Origin: Cellulomonas humilata
GTDB lineage: Bacteria > Actinomycetota > Actinomycetes > Actinomycetales > Cellulomonadaceae
Assembly (NCBI RefSeq): GCF_030814415.1
Contig: NZ_JAUSVB010000005.1
Span: 310,001-374,000, forward strand
Length of the DNA stretch: 64,000 nt
Reading direction: 5' to 3'
Part shown: positions 32,889 through 42,253 of the stretch, one piece after another
Layout of the letters: each line of letters opens with the position of its first letter
Numbering within the stretch: the stretch's first letter is position 1
The notes under the pieces: generated by a model
The model's input: only the letters and a program-made list of their open reading frames with translations
Databases searched by the model: none
Told to the model about the DNA's origin: nothing
Made by a program: the position numbers and the translations under genes

Positions 32889-33848
32889 GTGCCGCACAAC
32901 CCCGCTGACCTGCACGTCTGGTCCCTGCCGCTCCGCACGAGGTTCCGTGGACTGACCGTCCGCGACGGGCTGCTGCTGCGCGGCAGGGCCGGGTGGGGGG
33001 AGTTCAGCCCGTTCTGGGACTACGACGTCGCCGAGTCCGTGGCGTGGTGGCGTGCCGCACGGGAAGCAGCCGACGTGGGCTGGCCGGCGCCCGTGCGGAC
33101 GCGGATCCCGGTCAACGTCACCGTCCCCGCCGTCGACGCCGAGACCGCCCACCGGATCGTGCGCGAGTCCGGTGGCTGCCGGACGGCCAAGGTGAAGGTG
33201 GCCGAGCCGGGCCAGTCCCTCTCCGACGAGATCGCCCGCCTCGAGGCGGTCCGCGACGCGCTCGGACCCGACGGGCAGATCCGCGTGGACGCCAACGCCG
33301 CCTGGGACGTCGAGGTGGCCGTCGCCCGGCTGGTCGCGCTCGACCGGGCCGCCGGCGGGCTCGAGTACGCGGAGCAGCCGGTGCCCGGCGTCGACGACCT
33401 CGCGGCGCTGCGCCGACGCACGCACGTGCCGATCGCGGCCGACGAGTCGATCCGCCGGGCCGACGACCCGCTCGCGGTCGCACGGGCCCACGCCGCGGAC
33501 GTCGTCGTGCTCAAGGTCCAGCCCCTCGGTGGCGTGCGTGCGTGCCTGGAGCTGGCGGAGCGCCTCGGGCTGCCGGTCGTGGTCTCGTCGGCCCTCGAGT
33601 CGTCCGTGGGGCTCGCGGCCGGGGTCGCGCTCGCGGCCGCACTCCCCGAGCTGCCCTACGCGTGCGGTCTGGCCACCGCGCAGCTGTTCCAGGACGACCT
33701 GGTCACGGACCCGTTCCGGCCGGTCGACGGCGCGCTCGACGTCCGTCGCCCCGATCCCGACCCGGAGCGGCTCGGTGCCGCCACCGCGTCCGACGAGCTC
33801 ACCGCCCGGTGGGTCGCCCGGCTCGCGTCGGTCGAGGCTCGGGCATGA
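32889..33848 (+). CDS. menC: o-succinylbenzoate synthase
   Basis: Enolase-superfamily enzyme of 319 residues. The catalytic lysine pair is in CRTAKVKVAEPG and VVLKVQPLGG, with metal ligands in IRVDANAAWD, EYAEQPVPG and IAADESIRR. It dehydrates SHCHC to o-succinylbenzoate. GTG 32889 lies six bases after TACGCT, so it is leaderless. It overlaps menD by ATGA and the two form an operon. Confidence 0.94.
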   Translation: MPHNPADLHVWSLPLRTRFRGLTVRDGLLLRGRAGWGEFSPFWDYDVAESVAWWRAAREAADVGWPAPVRTRIPVNVTVPAVDAETAHRIVRESGGCRTAKVKVAEPGQSLSDEIARLEAVRDALGPDGQIRVDANAAWDVEVAVARLVALDRAAGGLEYAEQPVPGVDDLAALRRRTHVPIAADESIRRADDPLAVARAHAADVVVLKVQPLGGVRACLELAERLGLPVVVSSALESSVGLAAGVALAAALPELPYACGLATAQLFQDDLVTDPFRPVDGALDVRRPDPDPERLGAATASDELTARWVARLASVEARA

Positions 33849-35680
33849 TGGCGGGCGTGACGCCGCCGCCCCTCGATCCCGATCCGGCGACGACGGCAGC
33901 CCGGGTGCTCGTCCAGACCCTCGCCGCCCTGGGTGTCGAGGACGTGGTGCTCGCCCCCGGCTCCCGCAGCGCACCGCTCGCGTACGCGCTCGCGGACGCC
34001 GCCCGGCCGGACGACCAGCGCCCGGCGGGAGCCCCTCGGTTGCGCCTGCACGTGCGGGTGGACGAGCGGTCGGCCGCGTTCCTCGCCGTCGGTCTCACGC
34101 GCGCCTCCGCGCACGGCGCCGGCGACCAGCTGCACGCTCCCCGGCCGGTCGCGGTGGTCACCACCTCGGGCACGGCCGTCGCCAACCTGCACCCCGCCGT
34201 CCTCGAGGCGCACCACAGCGGCCTGCCCCTGATCCTGCTCACCGCGGACCGCCCGCACGAGCTGCGCGGCACGGGCGCCAACCAGACCACCGACCAGGTC
34301 GGCATCTTCGCGGGCGCGGTGCGGCTCACGGTCGACGTCCCCGCCCCCGTCGGGCTTCCCGACGAGGCGCGCAGCGTGCGCCGGACCGTCTCGCGCGCCG
34401 TCGCCGCCGCGACGGGTGCGCGCACCGGCGACCCCGGGCCGGTGCATCTCGACCTCGCGTTCCGGGACCCGCTCGTGCCCGGCGGTGCGCCGTGGCCGGA
34501 ACCGTCCACCGCGGGCCTGACGCTCGTGCAGTCGCGGCACGTCGCCCCGGCGGCCACCACCGGCGCCCTGCCGACCGTCGACGCCACGGCTCCCGCGCGT
34601 CGTGGGGGAGTGGCGACCGTGCTGGTGGCCGGGGACGGCGCCGGCCCTGCCGCGCGCCGGCTGGCGGAGGTCAACGGGTGGCCGCTGCTGGCGGAGCCCT
34701 CGTCCGGCGCCCGCGGCGGCACGCACGCGATCGCGGCCTACCGCCTCCTGCTGGAGCACCCGCGGCTGGGGGGAGCGGTCCGGCGCGTCGTCGTCCTCGG
34801 GCGTCCCACCCTGTCCCGGCCCGTGCAGCGGCTGCTCGCCCGGCAGGACGTCGAGGTCGTCGTGATCGCCCCGCGCGGCCGGGACTGGCCCGACGCCGCA
34901 CGCAACGCGAGCGACGTCCTGCTCGACCCGCCCGCGCGCATGCGCCAGGGCCGGATGCCTGCACCCGCCGGGTGGCTCGACGCGTGGCGCACCGCCGACG
35001 CGGCCGCGGGGAACGCGATCGACGAGGTGCTCGACGGGCTCGACGCGGGCCGCCGGTCCCGTTCCGGGACCCGGGTGACCGGCCCGGCGCTCGCGCGGGT
35101 GGTCGCGCAGGTGACCGGCGAGGGCGACGCGCTCGTGGTCGGCTCCTCCAACCCGGTCCGCGACCTCGACCTGGTGGCTCGCTGGGACTCCCCGCCGGTG
35201 GTCCTGGCCAACCGCGGGCTCGCGGGCATCGACGGCACGGTCTCCACGGCCGTCGGCGTGGCGCTCGGGATGCCGGAGCGTCGCGTCCGCGCGCTGCTCG
35301 GGGACCTCACGTTCCTGCACGACGTCGGTGGCCTGCTGCGCGGCCCACTCGAGGCGCAGGTGCACCTCCAGCTCGTGGTGGCCAACGACGACGGCGGATC
35401 CATCTTCGCGACGCTCGAACCGGGGGAGCCGGAGCGGGCGGACGTGTTCGAGCGCGTGTTCGGCACGCCGCACGGCGCGGACCTCGCGGCCCTCTGCGCG
35501 GGCTACGGCGTCCGGCACACCCGCGTCAGCGACGTCGACGGTCTGCTGCCCGCGCTCGCCGCCCCCGGACCGGGCCTGAGCGTAGTGGAGGTCCGCGTCG
35601 ACCGCCTCGGGCGTCGCGCCCTGGGCGAGCGGGTGTCGGCGGAGGTCGCCGCCGCGGTAGCCGCCGTGCTGCCCGGCTGA
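33845..35680 (+). CDS. menD: SEPHCHC synthase, thiamine-diphosphate dependent
   Basis: Enzyme of 611 residues. The N-terminal ThDP pyrimidine domain shows VVLAPGSRSAPLAYAL, VDERSAAFLAVGLTRAS and TTSGTAVANLHPAVLEA; the C-terminal domain has the ThDP motif LGDLTFLHDVGGLLRGP...LVVANDDGGSIFATLE. MenD condenses isochorismate with 2-oxoglutarate. The ATG at 33845 overlaps the menC stop. A proline-alanine rich segment links the domains. HtrA follows after 96 bases. Confidence 0.96.
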   Translation: MMAGVTPPPLDPDPATTAARVLVQTLAALGVEDVVLAPGSRSAPLAYALADAARPDDQRPAGAPRLRLHVRVDERSAAFLAVGLTRASAHGAGDQLHAPRPVAVVTTSGTAVANLHPAVLEAHHSGLPLILLTADRPHELRGTGANQTTDQVGIFAGAVRLTVDVPAPVGLPDEARSVRRTVSRAVAAATGARTGDPGPVHLDLAFRDPLVPGGAPWPEPSTAGLTLVQSRHVAPAATTGALPTVDATAPARRGGVATVLVAGDGAGPAARRLAEVNGWPLLAEPSSGARGGTHAIAAYRLLLEHPRLGGAVRRVVVLGRPTLSRPVQRLLARQDVEVVVIAPRGRDWPDAARNASDVLLDPPARMRQGRMPAPAGWLDAWRTADAAAGNAIDEVLDGLDAGRRSRSGTRVTGPALARVVAQVTGEGDALVVGSSNPVRDLDLVARWDSPPVVLANRGLAGIDGTVSTAVGVALGMPERRVRALLGDLTFLHDVGGLLRGPLEAQVHLQLVVANDDGGSIFATLEPGEPERADVFERVFGTPHGADLAALCAGYGVRHTRVSDVDGLLPALAAPGPGLSVVEVRVDRLGRRALGERVSAEVAAAVAAVLPG

Positions 35681-35696
35681 CGATCCATCAGAAACT

Positions 35697-35736
35697 CGCA
35701 GGCAATTCCCAGGTTCTGCGAAGGCTCCCTCCAGCC
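35697..35736 (+). repeat. Four 11-bp-phased direct repeats before htrA
   Basis: Seven-base units CGCAGGC (35697), CCCAGGT (35708), CGAAGGC (35719) and TCCAGCC (35730) start exactly 11 bases apart, one helical turn, and share A then G at their fourth and fifth bases. Such phasing is typical of tandem binding by OmpR/PhoB-family response regulators. They lie 41-80 bases before the htrA start, where an activator would bind. Confidence 0.55.
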
Positions 35737-35776
35737 CGGTTCGGTGTGATGTACCTCGACCAAGGAGGGCACACCG

Positions 35777-37501
35777 ATGACGACCACCCCTGAGAACGGC
35801 GCGAACGACCAGCCGAACGCTGCCGACCAGCACCCCCAGACGCACCAGACCCAGCCGCTGCCGCCCGTGAGCGCGACGCAGCCGCTGCCGGTCCACCAGA
35901 CGCAGCCGCTGCCGGCCGCTCCGGCGCAGGCGCACCCGACCAACCCCTTCACGCCGCCCCACCCGGCCGCCCCGGCGGACCAGCGTGCGGCGTATGAGGC
36001 AGCGCAGCGCGCCGCGGCACAGCACGCCGCCCAGCAGCACGCCGCGCAGCTGGCTGCGCAGCAGGCCGCCCAGCCGCAGCCGGTGCACGTCGACCAGTTC
36101 GAGGCCGTCCGCCGCGCCCAGTGGGAGGCCGCCCAGCGCGCCGCCACCCACGACCCGGCGATGCAGCAGCAGCCCGCCGCCGTCTACGCGGGCCAGCCCG
36201 TCCCGGCCCCCGCGCCGCAGGGCAGCGTCCCGACGCAGCGCAAGCGCAACCTCTGGCTCCCGGTGACCTCGGCCGCCGCCGCGGCCGCGATCGTCGCCGC
36301 TGTCGCCACCGCGGGCCTCACGCACGCGCTGTCCGACAGCGACGCCTCGAGCGACCGCCCGGCGTCGCTCGCCACCATCGGCCAGTCGAGCAACGACACC
36401 GTGCCGGTGTCGGGCTCCACGTCGGAGGACCCGAACTGGGAGGCCGTCGCGAAGGCGGTCCAGCAGTCGGTCGTCGCCATCCAGGTCAGTGACGGCAACG
36501 GCGGCGGTGCGCAGGGCTCGGGCGTCATCATCGACGACGCCGGCCACATCGTCACCAACAACCACGTCGTCGCCGGCGCGAGCGGCGACGTGCAGGTCAC
36601 GCTGGTGGACGGCCGCCTGTTCGACGCGACGGTCGTCGGCACCGACCCCACGACGGACCTCGCGGTCATCAAGCTCAAGGACGCACCGGACGACCTCAAG
36701 CCGTCGGCCCTGGGCGAGTCGTCCTCGGTCGTCGTCGGCCAGCCGGTCATGGCTGTCGGCAACCCGCTGGGCCTGGCCAACACGGTCACCACGGGCATCG
36801 TCTCCGCCGTCGACCGTCCGGTCTCGACCGCGGGCGACAGCAGCACCGAGGCCACGGTGACCAACGCGATCCAGATCGACGCGGCGGTCAACCCCGGCAA
36901 CTCGGGTGGTCCGCTGTTCGACGCCAAGGGCAACGTCATCGGCATCAACTCGTCGATCGCCACCCTGTCCAGCGAGTCGGGCTCGATCGGCCTCGGCTTC
37001 GCCATCCCGGTCGACCTGGTGAAGAACATCGCCGCACAGCTGGTCGAGGACGGCACCGCGGAGCACGCGTTCCTCGGGGTGGGCCTGTCCGACGGCACGG
37101 CCACGGCCGACGGCGTCACGCGCCGCGGCGCGGTCGTCGAGTCCGTCAGCGACGGTTCGCCGGCCGCGAAGGCCGAGCTGCAGGTCAAGGACACGATCGT
37201 CGCGATCGACGGCAAGGCCGTCGGCGGCGCCGAGTCCCTCACGGCCTACGTGCGGTCCCTCGCGTCCGGCACAGACAGCACCCTGACGGTGGTCCGCGAC
37301 GGCAAGGCCCTCGAGGTCGACGTCACGCTCGCGGTGCGGCCGGAGAGCGTCCAGCAGGAGCAGGCTCCCAGCGAGCAGGCTCCGGACGAGCAGGGCCAGC
37401 AGGCTCCCGACGACCAGCAGGGCGGCTCCGGCATCCCGGACGGGCTGAGCCCGGACCAGCTGTGGGAGTGGTTCCAGCAGCAGCAGGGCGGCCAGGGCTG
37501 A
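35777..37501 (+). CDS. HtrA/DegP-like membrane-anchored serine protease with PDZ domain
   Basis: Protein of 574 residues. A long glutamine-proline-alanine-rich cytoplasmic N-terminus includes three TQPLP repeats; one helix ([21 protein letters not shown]) near residue 165 anchors it. The trypsin-like domain has the triad H in [11 protein letters not shown] in TTDLAVIKL and S in [10 protein letters not shown], followed by a PDZ domain (FLGVGLSDG...) and a glutamine-rich tail. It degrades or refolds damaged proteins outside the membrane. The ATG at 35777 follows AAGGAGGG. Phased repeats upstream suggest envelope-stress control. Confidence 0.92.
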   Translation: MTTTPENGANDQPNAADQHPQTHQTQPLPPVSATQPLPVHQTQPLPAAPAQAHPTNPFTPPHPAAPADQRAAYEAAQRAAAQHAAQQHAAQLAAQQAAQPQPVHVDQFEAVRRAQWEAAQRAATHDPAMQQQPAAVYAGQPVPAPAPQGSVPTQRKRNLWLPVTSAAAAAAIVAAVATAGLTHALSDSDASSDRPASLATIGQSSNDTVPVSGSTSEDPNWEAVAKAVQQSVVAIQVSDGNGGGAQGSGVIIDDAGHIVTNNHVVAGASGDVQVTLVDGRLFDATVVGTDPTTDLAVIKLKDAPDDLKPSALGESSSVVVGQPVMAVGNPLGLANTVTTGIVSAVDRPVSTAGDSSTEATVTNAIQIDAAVNPGNSGGPLFDAKGNVIGINSSIATLSSESGSIGLGFAIPVDLVKNIAAQLVEDGTAEHAFLGVGLSDGTATADGVTRRGAVVESVSDGSPAAKAELQVKDTIVAIDGKAVGGAESLTAYVRSLASGTDSTLTVVRDGKALEVDVTLAVRPESVQQEQAPSEQAPDEQGQQAPDDQQGGSGIPDGLSPDQLWEWFQQQQGGQG

Positions 37502-37622
37502 GCCCGGTCGTCACCCTCTGACCGCCGGCGGTCGCGGCCGTCGTCCCCTCCACGGACCCGGCCGTCGGCATGCACGCGGCTCACACCCTGAGCCGCACCC
37601 GCGGTCCCGCACCGGATCGCAC

Positions 37623-37701
37623 CGTCCCGGCCGGCGCCCCCTGCGCGGCTGGGACGGACCCTCGGCCGGGACGTCAGCTGATACCGCTGGCGTCCCGGCC
37701 G
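37623..37701. terminator. Overlapping inverted repeats between htrA and menF
   Basis: CGTCCCGGCCG occurs at 37623-37633 and 37691-37701, and its complement at 37663-37673 and, with one change, at 37646-37656. The four arms can pair in different ways, and the last one lies inside the menF coding end. It is likely a two-way terminator region between convergent genes. No T-run is seen. Confidence 0.5.
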
Positions 37702-39020
37702 AGCGCGTGCCGCATGGGGACCAGCTTGGCCTCGGACTCCGCCAGCTCGGCAGGCGGGTCGGACGCGGCGACGACGCCGCAGCCGGCGAACAGCCGGACC
37801 TGCCTCGGATCGTCGGGGTCGACCGCCGCGGACCGCAGGGCGATGCCCCACTCGCCGTCGCCGTCGGCCCCGAACCAGCCGACCGGTCCCGCGTACCGGG
37901 CGCGGTCCATGCCCTCGATGCTGCGGATGAGCTCCCGGGCTGCCACGGTCGGCGTGCCGCAGACGGCGGCCGTCGGGTGCAGGGCGGCGGCGAGCGCGAG
38001 CGACGAGGGGTGGGCGGAGTCGCCGCTGGGCGAGCTGAGCACGCCCGTGACGTCCGACGCGAGGTGCAGGACGTTCGGCAGGTGCAGCACGAACGGGACG
38101 TCGGGCACGTTGGTCGACGAGCAGAACGGCTCGAGCGCGTGGGCCACGGACGTCACCGCGTACTCGTGCTCCTCGAGGTCCTTCGACGAGTGCGCGAGGA
38201 TCGCCGCGCGGGCGAGGTCCGCCGCGTCGTCGCCGGTGCGCCGGATGGTCCCCGCGAGGACGCGCGAGGTGACCAGCCCCTTCTCGGACCGGACCAGCAG
38301 CTCGGGCGTCGCGCCCACCAGGCCGTCGACGCTGAACGTCCAGCACGACGGGTACTCCACGGCGAGCCGTTCGAGGGCCCACCGCACGTCGACGGGGTGC
38401 TCGGCGCGGGCGTGCACGTCGCGCGCGAGGACCACCTTCTCCACGTCACCGGCCTTGATGGCGGCGATGCCGCGGGCGACGACGTCACGCCAGCCGTCCG
38501 CGCTCACGGCGCCGTCGGTGTAGACGACCGTGCCGGGGTCCATGGGCGGCACGCGGGGGCCGACGACGTCCGCCAGCTGCGGTGCGGCGCGCAGCCGTGC
38601 GCCCGTCGTGATCGTCGTCAGCCACGTGCGACCACCGCGGCGGCCCACGACGACCTTCGGCACGACGATCACGCCGCCCGCGGCGGAGCGGTCGTCGAAC
38701 GCGAACGAGCCGAACGCCACCGGCCCGGTGCCGGGCACCTGGACCTCGTCGCGGACGATCGCGCGGGCGAGGACGTCCTGCCAGGCCCGCTCGGCGTCGG
38801 CGAACCGGTCGGCACCGCCGACCTCCACACGCAGGGTCTCGCCCCATGCCACGAGGCCGTCGCCACGACGGATCCAGGCCAGCGGGCGCTCGGACGGCAG
38901 GAGGTCGAGGAGGTCGTGGGGATCCGGTGCGTCGCTGCCGCCCAGGTCGTCCAGCGAGACCGTCCGGACGACGAGCGTGCGCGGGAGGGTGTCCGCGGGG
39001 GCGGAGGTCTGCGTGCTCAT
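37674..39020 (-). CDS. menF: Isochorismate synthase
   Basis: Chorismate-binding enzyme of 448 residues, MenF/EntC type. Visible motifs: [16 protein letters not shown] (catalytic lysine), [78 protein letters not shown] and [14 protein letters not shown]. It converts chorismate to isochorismate, the first menaquinone step. The ATG at 39020 lies seven bases after TACGCT, so it may be leaderless. It diverges from menG. entC is an alternative name, but no siderophore genes are near. Confidence 0.93.
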   Translation of the reverse strand: MSTQTSAPADTLPRTLVVRTVSLDDLGGSDAPDPHDLLDLLPSERPLAWIRRGDGLVAWGETLRVEVGGADRFADAERAWQDVLARAIVRDEVQVPGTGPVAFGSFAFDDRSAAGGVIVVPKVVVGRRGGRTWLTTITTGARLRAAPQLADVVGPRVPPMDPGTVVYTDGAVSADGWRDVVARGIAAIKAGDVEKVVLARDVHARAEHPVDVRWALERLAVEYPSCWTFSVDGLVGATPELLVRSEKGLVTSRVLAGTIRRTGDDAADLARAAILAHSSKDLEEHEYAVTSVAHALEPFCSSTNVPDVPFVLHLPNVLHLASDVTGVLSSPSGDSAHPSSLALAAALHPTAAVCGTPTVAARELIRSIEGMDRARYAGPVGWFGADGDGEWGIALRSAAVDPDDPRQVRLFAGCGVVAASDPPAELAESEAKLVPMRHALGRDASGIS

Positions 39021-39027
39021 CGGTTCC

Positions 39028-39033
39028 AGCGTA
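39028..39033 (-). promoter_or_regulatory. -10 box of menF, near-leaderless
   Basis: TACGCT on the minus strand, seven bases before ATG 39020. Confidence 0.45.
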
Positions 39034-39092
39034 GGCCTCGCCACCGCGTCCGCCCTGTCGAAGAGGCGCTGCGGACCTGCGACGATGGACAC

Positions 39093-39791
39093 ATGTCCCG
39101 TGCCTCCCTCGACAAGGACCCCCAGGACGTCGCCGCCATGTTCGACGCCGTGGCCCACCGCTACGACCGGACCAACGACGTCATCTCGCTCGGTCAGGAC
39201 CGTTCGTGGCGCAAGGCGACGCTCAAGGCGCTCGACGCCCAGCCCGGCGAGACGGTGCTGGACCTCGCCGCCGGCACAGGGACGTCCGCCGAGCCGATGG
39301 CGGACGCCGGCGTGCGGGTGATCGCGTGCGACCTGTCCGTCGGGATGCTCGACGTCGGCAAGCGCCGCCGCCCGGACCTCGCGTTCGTCGCGGGCGACGC
39401 CCTGCACCTGCCGTTCGCCGACGCGTCCTTCGACGCCGTGACGATGTCGTTCGGGCTGCGCAACGTCAACGACGTCGACGCCGCGCTCGACGAGCTGCTG
39501 CGGGTGACCAAGCCCGGTGGTCGCCTGCTGGTCTGCGAGTTCTCCCGGCCCACGTTCAAGCCGTTCCGGACCGTCTACCAGAACTACCTCATGCGGGCGC
39601 TGCCGCCCGTCGCGCGCGCGGTCTCGAAGGAGCCGGACGCCTACGTCTACCTGGCGGAGTCGATCCGCGAGTGGCCCGACCAGCGCGAGCTCGGCCTGCT
39701 CATCAAGCACGCCGGCTGGGAGCACGTGGCCTACCGGAACCTGTCCGGCGGCATCGTCGCCCTGCACCGGGGACTCCGCCCGGCGCTCTAG
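39093..39791 (+). CDS. menG: Demethylmenaquinone methyltransferase
   Basis: SAM-dependent methyltransferase of 232 residues, UbiE/MenG family. It has [25 protein letters not shown] at the start, the SAM motif [19 protein letters not shown], and the family signatures [37 protein letters not shown] and the [13 protein letters not shown] ending. It adds the final methyl group to demethylmenaquinol. The ATG at 39093 lies six bases after GACGAT. It diverges from menF. Confidence 0.95.
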   Translation: MSRASLDKDPQDVAAMFDAVAHRYDRTNDVISLGQDRSWRKATLKALDAQPGETVLDLAAGTGTSAEPMADAGVRVIACDLSVGMLDVGKRRRPDLAFVAGDALHLPFADASFDAVTMSFGLRNVNDVDAALDELLRVTKPGGRLLVCEFSRPTFKPFRTVYQNYLMRALPPVARAVSKEPDAYVYLAESIREWPDQRELGLLIKHAGWEHVAYRNLSGGIVALHRGLRPAL

Positions 39792-39942
39792 GGCATCGCC
39801 TTCGCGGCGGTCGGCTGTCCGGCTGCGCCGCACGGGTGAACAATGGGCGACGAGCGACCCCTCCCGGCGGATCCGTCATGCGGTCGTCCGGGTGATCACG
39901 CCACGACCCGGACACGCTGCCGCGAGGTTAGGAATGCCTTCG

Positions 39943-39971
39943 CAGACAGCCCATGTGGCGCTCGTTACACT
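39943..39971 (+). promoter_or_regulatory. Promoter of the menJ-nuo operon
   Basis: CAGACA (39943-39948) and TACACT (39966-39971) are separated by 17 bases. Transcription would start near 39978, directly before the Rex-like site. The 210-base stretch 39792-40001 holds no convincing gene. Confidence 0.55.
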
Positions 39972-39983
39972 CGCCGGAGCAGT

Positions 39984-40001
39984 ACGTGAACAACGTCACA
40001 A
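39984..40001. promoter_or_regulatory. Candidate Rex operator before menJ-nuoA-N
   Basis: ACGTGA-ACAACG-TCACAA matches the Rex consensus TTGTGA-N6-TCACAA at ten of twelve fixed bases, the right half perfectly. It ends directly before the first GTG of the menJ-like gene and just after the predicted transcription start, a repressing position. Streptomyces nuo is a known Rex target. Confidence 0.6.
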
Positions 40002-41279
40002 GTGGGGTCAGTGGTGGTGGGAGCTACGAACGATGACGCGGACGTCATCGTCGTCGGCGCAGGCCCGGCTGGGTCTGCCGCCGCGTTCCACTGCGCCTCC
40101 GCGGGCCTGGACGTGCTGCTCCTGGAGAAGTCGGAGTTCCCCCGGGACAAGGTCTGCGGGGACGGCCTGACGCCGCGCGCGGTCGCCGAGCTGGTGCGCA
40201 TGGGGCTGCCCATCCGCGAGCAGGACGGCTGGATCCGCAACGTGGGCCTGCGCGTGATCGGGGGCGGTCACCGCCTCGAGCTCGCGTGGCCGGAGCTGTC
40301 CAGCTACCCGTCGTACGGGCTCGCCAGGTCGCGGATGTCCCTGGACCACACGCTCGCGGACCACGCGCGCGCCGCGGGGGCCAAGCTGCAGGAGCGCACC
40401 ACCGTCACGGGACCGGTGCGCGACGAGCGCTCGGGCCGGGTCGTGGGCGTGCAGGCCAAGGTCGACGGCGAGACGGTCACGTACCGCGCGCCCGTGGTCA
40501 TCGCGGCCGACGGGGTCTCCGCCCGGCTCGCCACGGGGATGGGGCTCGAGAAGCGCATGGACCGCCCCATGGGCGTCGCGGTCCGCACCTACTTCCGCAC
40601 GCCGCGGCACGACGACCCGTGGATGGAGAGCCACCTCGAGCTCCGCGACGGCGAGAACAACCTGATGCCGGGCTACGGCTGGATCTTCTCCCTCGGCGAC
40701 GGCACCGCGAACGTGGGGCTCGGGTCGGTGGCCTCGACGGCCGCGGCGACGAAGGTCGACTACAAGAAGCTGTTCGCGACGTGGATGGCCAACGCGCCCG
40801 CCGAGTGGGAGTTCACGCCCGACAACCAGGTGGGACCCGTCAAGGGTGCCGCGCTGCCGATGGGCTTCAACCGCGGACCGCTCTACGGCAACGGCCTGCT
40901 GCTGGCGGGGGACTCCGCCGGGATGATCAGCCCGTTCAACGGTGAGGGCATCGCGTACGGGCTCCAGGCAGGACGCGTCGCCGCCGACGCGATCGCCCAG
41001 GGCCTCGCCCGTGGCACAGCCGCCGGACGCGAGCGCGCGTTCGCCACCTACGAGCGGCGCATGAAGGACGACCTGGGCGGCTACTACACGCTCGGCCGGG
41101 TCTTCGTGCGGCTGATCGAGCACCCCGAGGTCATGCGGGTGTGCACGCGGTACGGGCTGCCGCGGCCGCTCGTCATGAAGTTCGTCCTCAAGCTCCTGTC
41201 CGACTGCTACGAGCCGAAGGGCGGTGACCTGGTGGACCGGGTCATCGCCGGCCTGGCCCGGATCGCCCCCGCAGCATGA
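40002..41279 (+). CDS. Geranylgeranyl-reductase-family flavoprotein, MenJ-like
   Basis: FAD-dependent protein of 425 residues. The N-terminal dinucleotide fold DVIVVGAGPAGSAAAFHCASAGLDVLLLEKSEFPRDKVCGDGL contains the CGDGL signature of the GGR family, and GLLLAGDSAGMISPFNGEGIAYGLQAG is the second FAD motif. MenJ of mycobacteria saturates one isoprene unit of menaquinone; the neighbours make that role likely. GTG 40002 is taken as start, but GTG 40011 or 40014 is possible. It lies 32 bases before nuoA, so it is probably the first gene of the complex I operon. Confidence 0.88.
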   Translation: MGSVVVGATNDDADVIVVGAGPAGSAAAFHCASAGLDVLLLEKSEFPRDKVCGDGLTPRAVAELVRMGLPIREQDGWIRNVGLRVIGGGHRLELAWPELSSYPSYGLARSRMSLDHTLADHARAAGAKLQERTTVTGPVRDERSGRVVGVQAKVDGETVTYRAPVVIAADGVSARLATGMGLEKRMDRPMGVAVRTYFRTPRHDDPWMESHLELRDGENNLMPGYGWIFSLGDGTANVGLGSVASTAAATKVDYKKLFATWMANAPAEWEFTPDNQVGPVKGAALPMGFNRGPLYGNGLLLAGDSAGMISPFNGEGIAYGLQAGRVAADAIAQGLARGTAAGRERAFATYERRMKDDLGGYYTLGRVFVRLIEHPEVMRVCTRYGLPRPLVMKFVLKLLSDCYEPKGGDLVDRVIAGLARIAPAA

Positions 41280-41311
41280 CCCCCGACCACAACGAAGTGG
41301 AGTGACGCGCG

Positions 41312-41674
41312 ATGGACAACCCGTACGTCCCGCTGCTCTTCCTCATGGGCATCGCCGCCGTCCTCGCCCTCGGTGGCGTCGGCGCGAGCCTGGTCCTCGG
41401 CCCGCAGCGGTACAACCGCGCGAAGCTCGAGGCGTACGAGTGCGGCATCGAGCCCACACCGCACGCCATCGGCGGCGGCCGCTTCCCGATCAAGTACTAC
41501 CTGGTCGCGATGACCTTCATCATCTTCGACATCGAGGTGGTGTTCCTCTACCCGTGGGCCGTGAGCTTCGCGGACCTGGCCCTCTTCGGCCTCGTCGCGA
41601 TGATCGGGTTCCTGGTCCTCATCACGGTCCCGTTCGTCTACGAGTGGAAGCGCGGCGGGTTCGAGTGGGACTGA
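41312..41674 (+). CDS. nuoA: NADH-quinone oxidoreductase subunit A
   Basis: Membrane subunit of 120 residues with three helices and the conserved KLEAYECGIEPTPHAIGGGRFPIKYYLVAMTFIIFDIEVVFLYPWA segment that joins the quinone-binding region. The ATG at 41312 follows GTGGAG. It opens the nuoA-N gene order, with 32 bases to the menJ-like gene and 27 to nuoB. Confidence 0.96.
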   Translation: MDNPYVPLLFLMGIAAVLALGGVGASLVLGPQRYNRAKLEAYECGIEPTPHAIGGGRFPIKYYLVAMTFIIFDIEVVFLYPWAVSFADLALFGLVAMIGFLVLITVPFVYEWKRGGFEWD

Positions 41675-41701
41675 ACATCGACGCAGGCTGGGAGATCTGA
41701 G

Positions 41702-42253
41702 ATGGGCATCGAAGAGGCACCCTCCGGGTTCCTGCTGACGACGGTCGAGGACCTGGTCGGCTACTTCCGCAAGGGCTCGCTCTGGCCTGTCACGTTCGGC
41801 CTGGCCTGCTGTGCCATCGAGATGATGGCGACGGGCGCGCCCCGGTACGACATCTCGAGGTTCGGCATGGAGGTCTTCCGGGCGTCCCCGCGCCAGGCGG
41901 ACCTGATGATCGTCGCCGGCCGCGTGAGCCAGAAGATGGCGCCCGTGGTGCGGCAGGTCTACGACCAGATGTCCGAGCCCAAGTGGGTGCTGTCGATGGG
42001 CGTCTGCGCCAGCTCCGGCGGGATGTTCAACAACTACGCCATCGTGCAGGGCGTGGACCACATCGTCCCGGTCGACATCTACCTGCCCGGCTGTCCGCCG
42101 CGTCCCGAGATGCTGATCAACGCGATCCTCGCGCTGCACGAGCAGATCCAGAACGAGCCGCTGGGCGCCAACCGCAAGGCGGCCGCCGCCGCTGCCGAGG
42201 CCGCCGCGATGGCCGCGACGCCGACGTCGCAGATGACGGGGCTGCTGAAGTGA
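41702..42253 (+). CDS. nuoB: NADH-quinone oxidoreductase subunit B
   Basis: Peripheral-arm subunit of 183 residues. It holds the N2 iron-sulfur ligands in [27 protein letters not shown] and [11 protein letters not shown]. It passes electrons to quinone. An alanine-rich tail ([25 protein letters not shown]) is longer than in E. coli. It overlaps nuoC by four bases. Confidence 0.97.
   Translation: MGIEEAPSGFLLTTVEDLVGYFRKGSLWPVTFGLACCAIEMMATGAPRYDISRFGMEVFRASPRQADLMIVAGRVSQKMAPVVRQVYDQMSEPKWVLSMGVCASSGGMFNNYAIVQGVDHIVPVDIYLPGCPPRPEMLINAILALHEQIQNEPLGANRKAAAAAAEAAAMAATPTSQMTGLLK

Noticed and set aside
35841..36240. Glutamine-alanine-rich repeats at the htrA N-terminus as a separate gene or repeat element
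   Set aside because: They are in frame with the protease and typical of low-complexity cytoplasmic tails in actinobacterial HtrA proteins.
33656..37066. Open frame of over 1,100 codons opposite menC, menD and htrA
   Set aside because: Antisense to three well-supported genes, arginine-rich without family motifs; GC-bias artefact.
39901..39940. GGTTAGGAATGCCT as a DtxR/IdeR iron box before menJ
   Set aside because: Only one half resembles the iron-box consensus and the dyad is poor. The Rex-like site nearby is a much better match.
39845..39990. Possible small ORF between menG and menJ
   Set aside because: It overlaps the proposed promoter and Rex site, has no ribosome site and shows no recognisable protein features.
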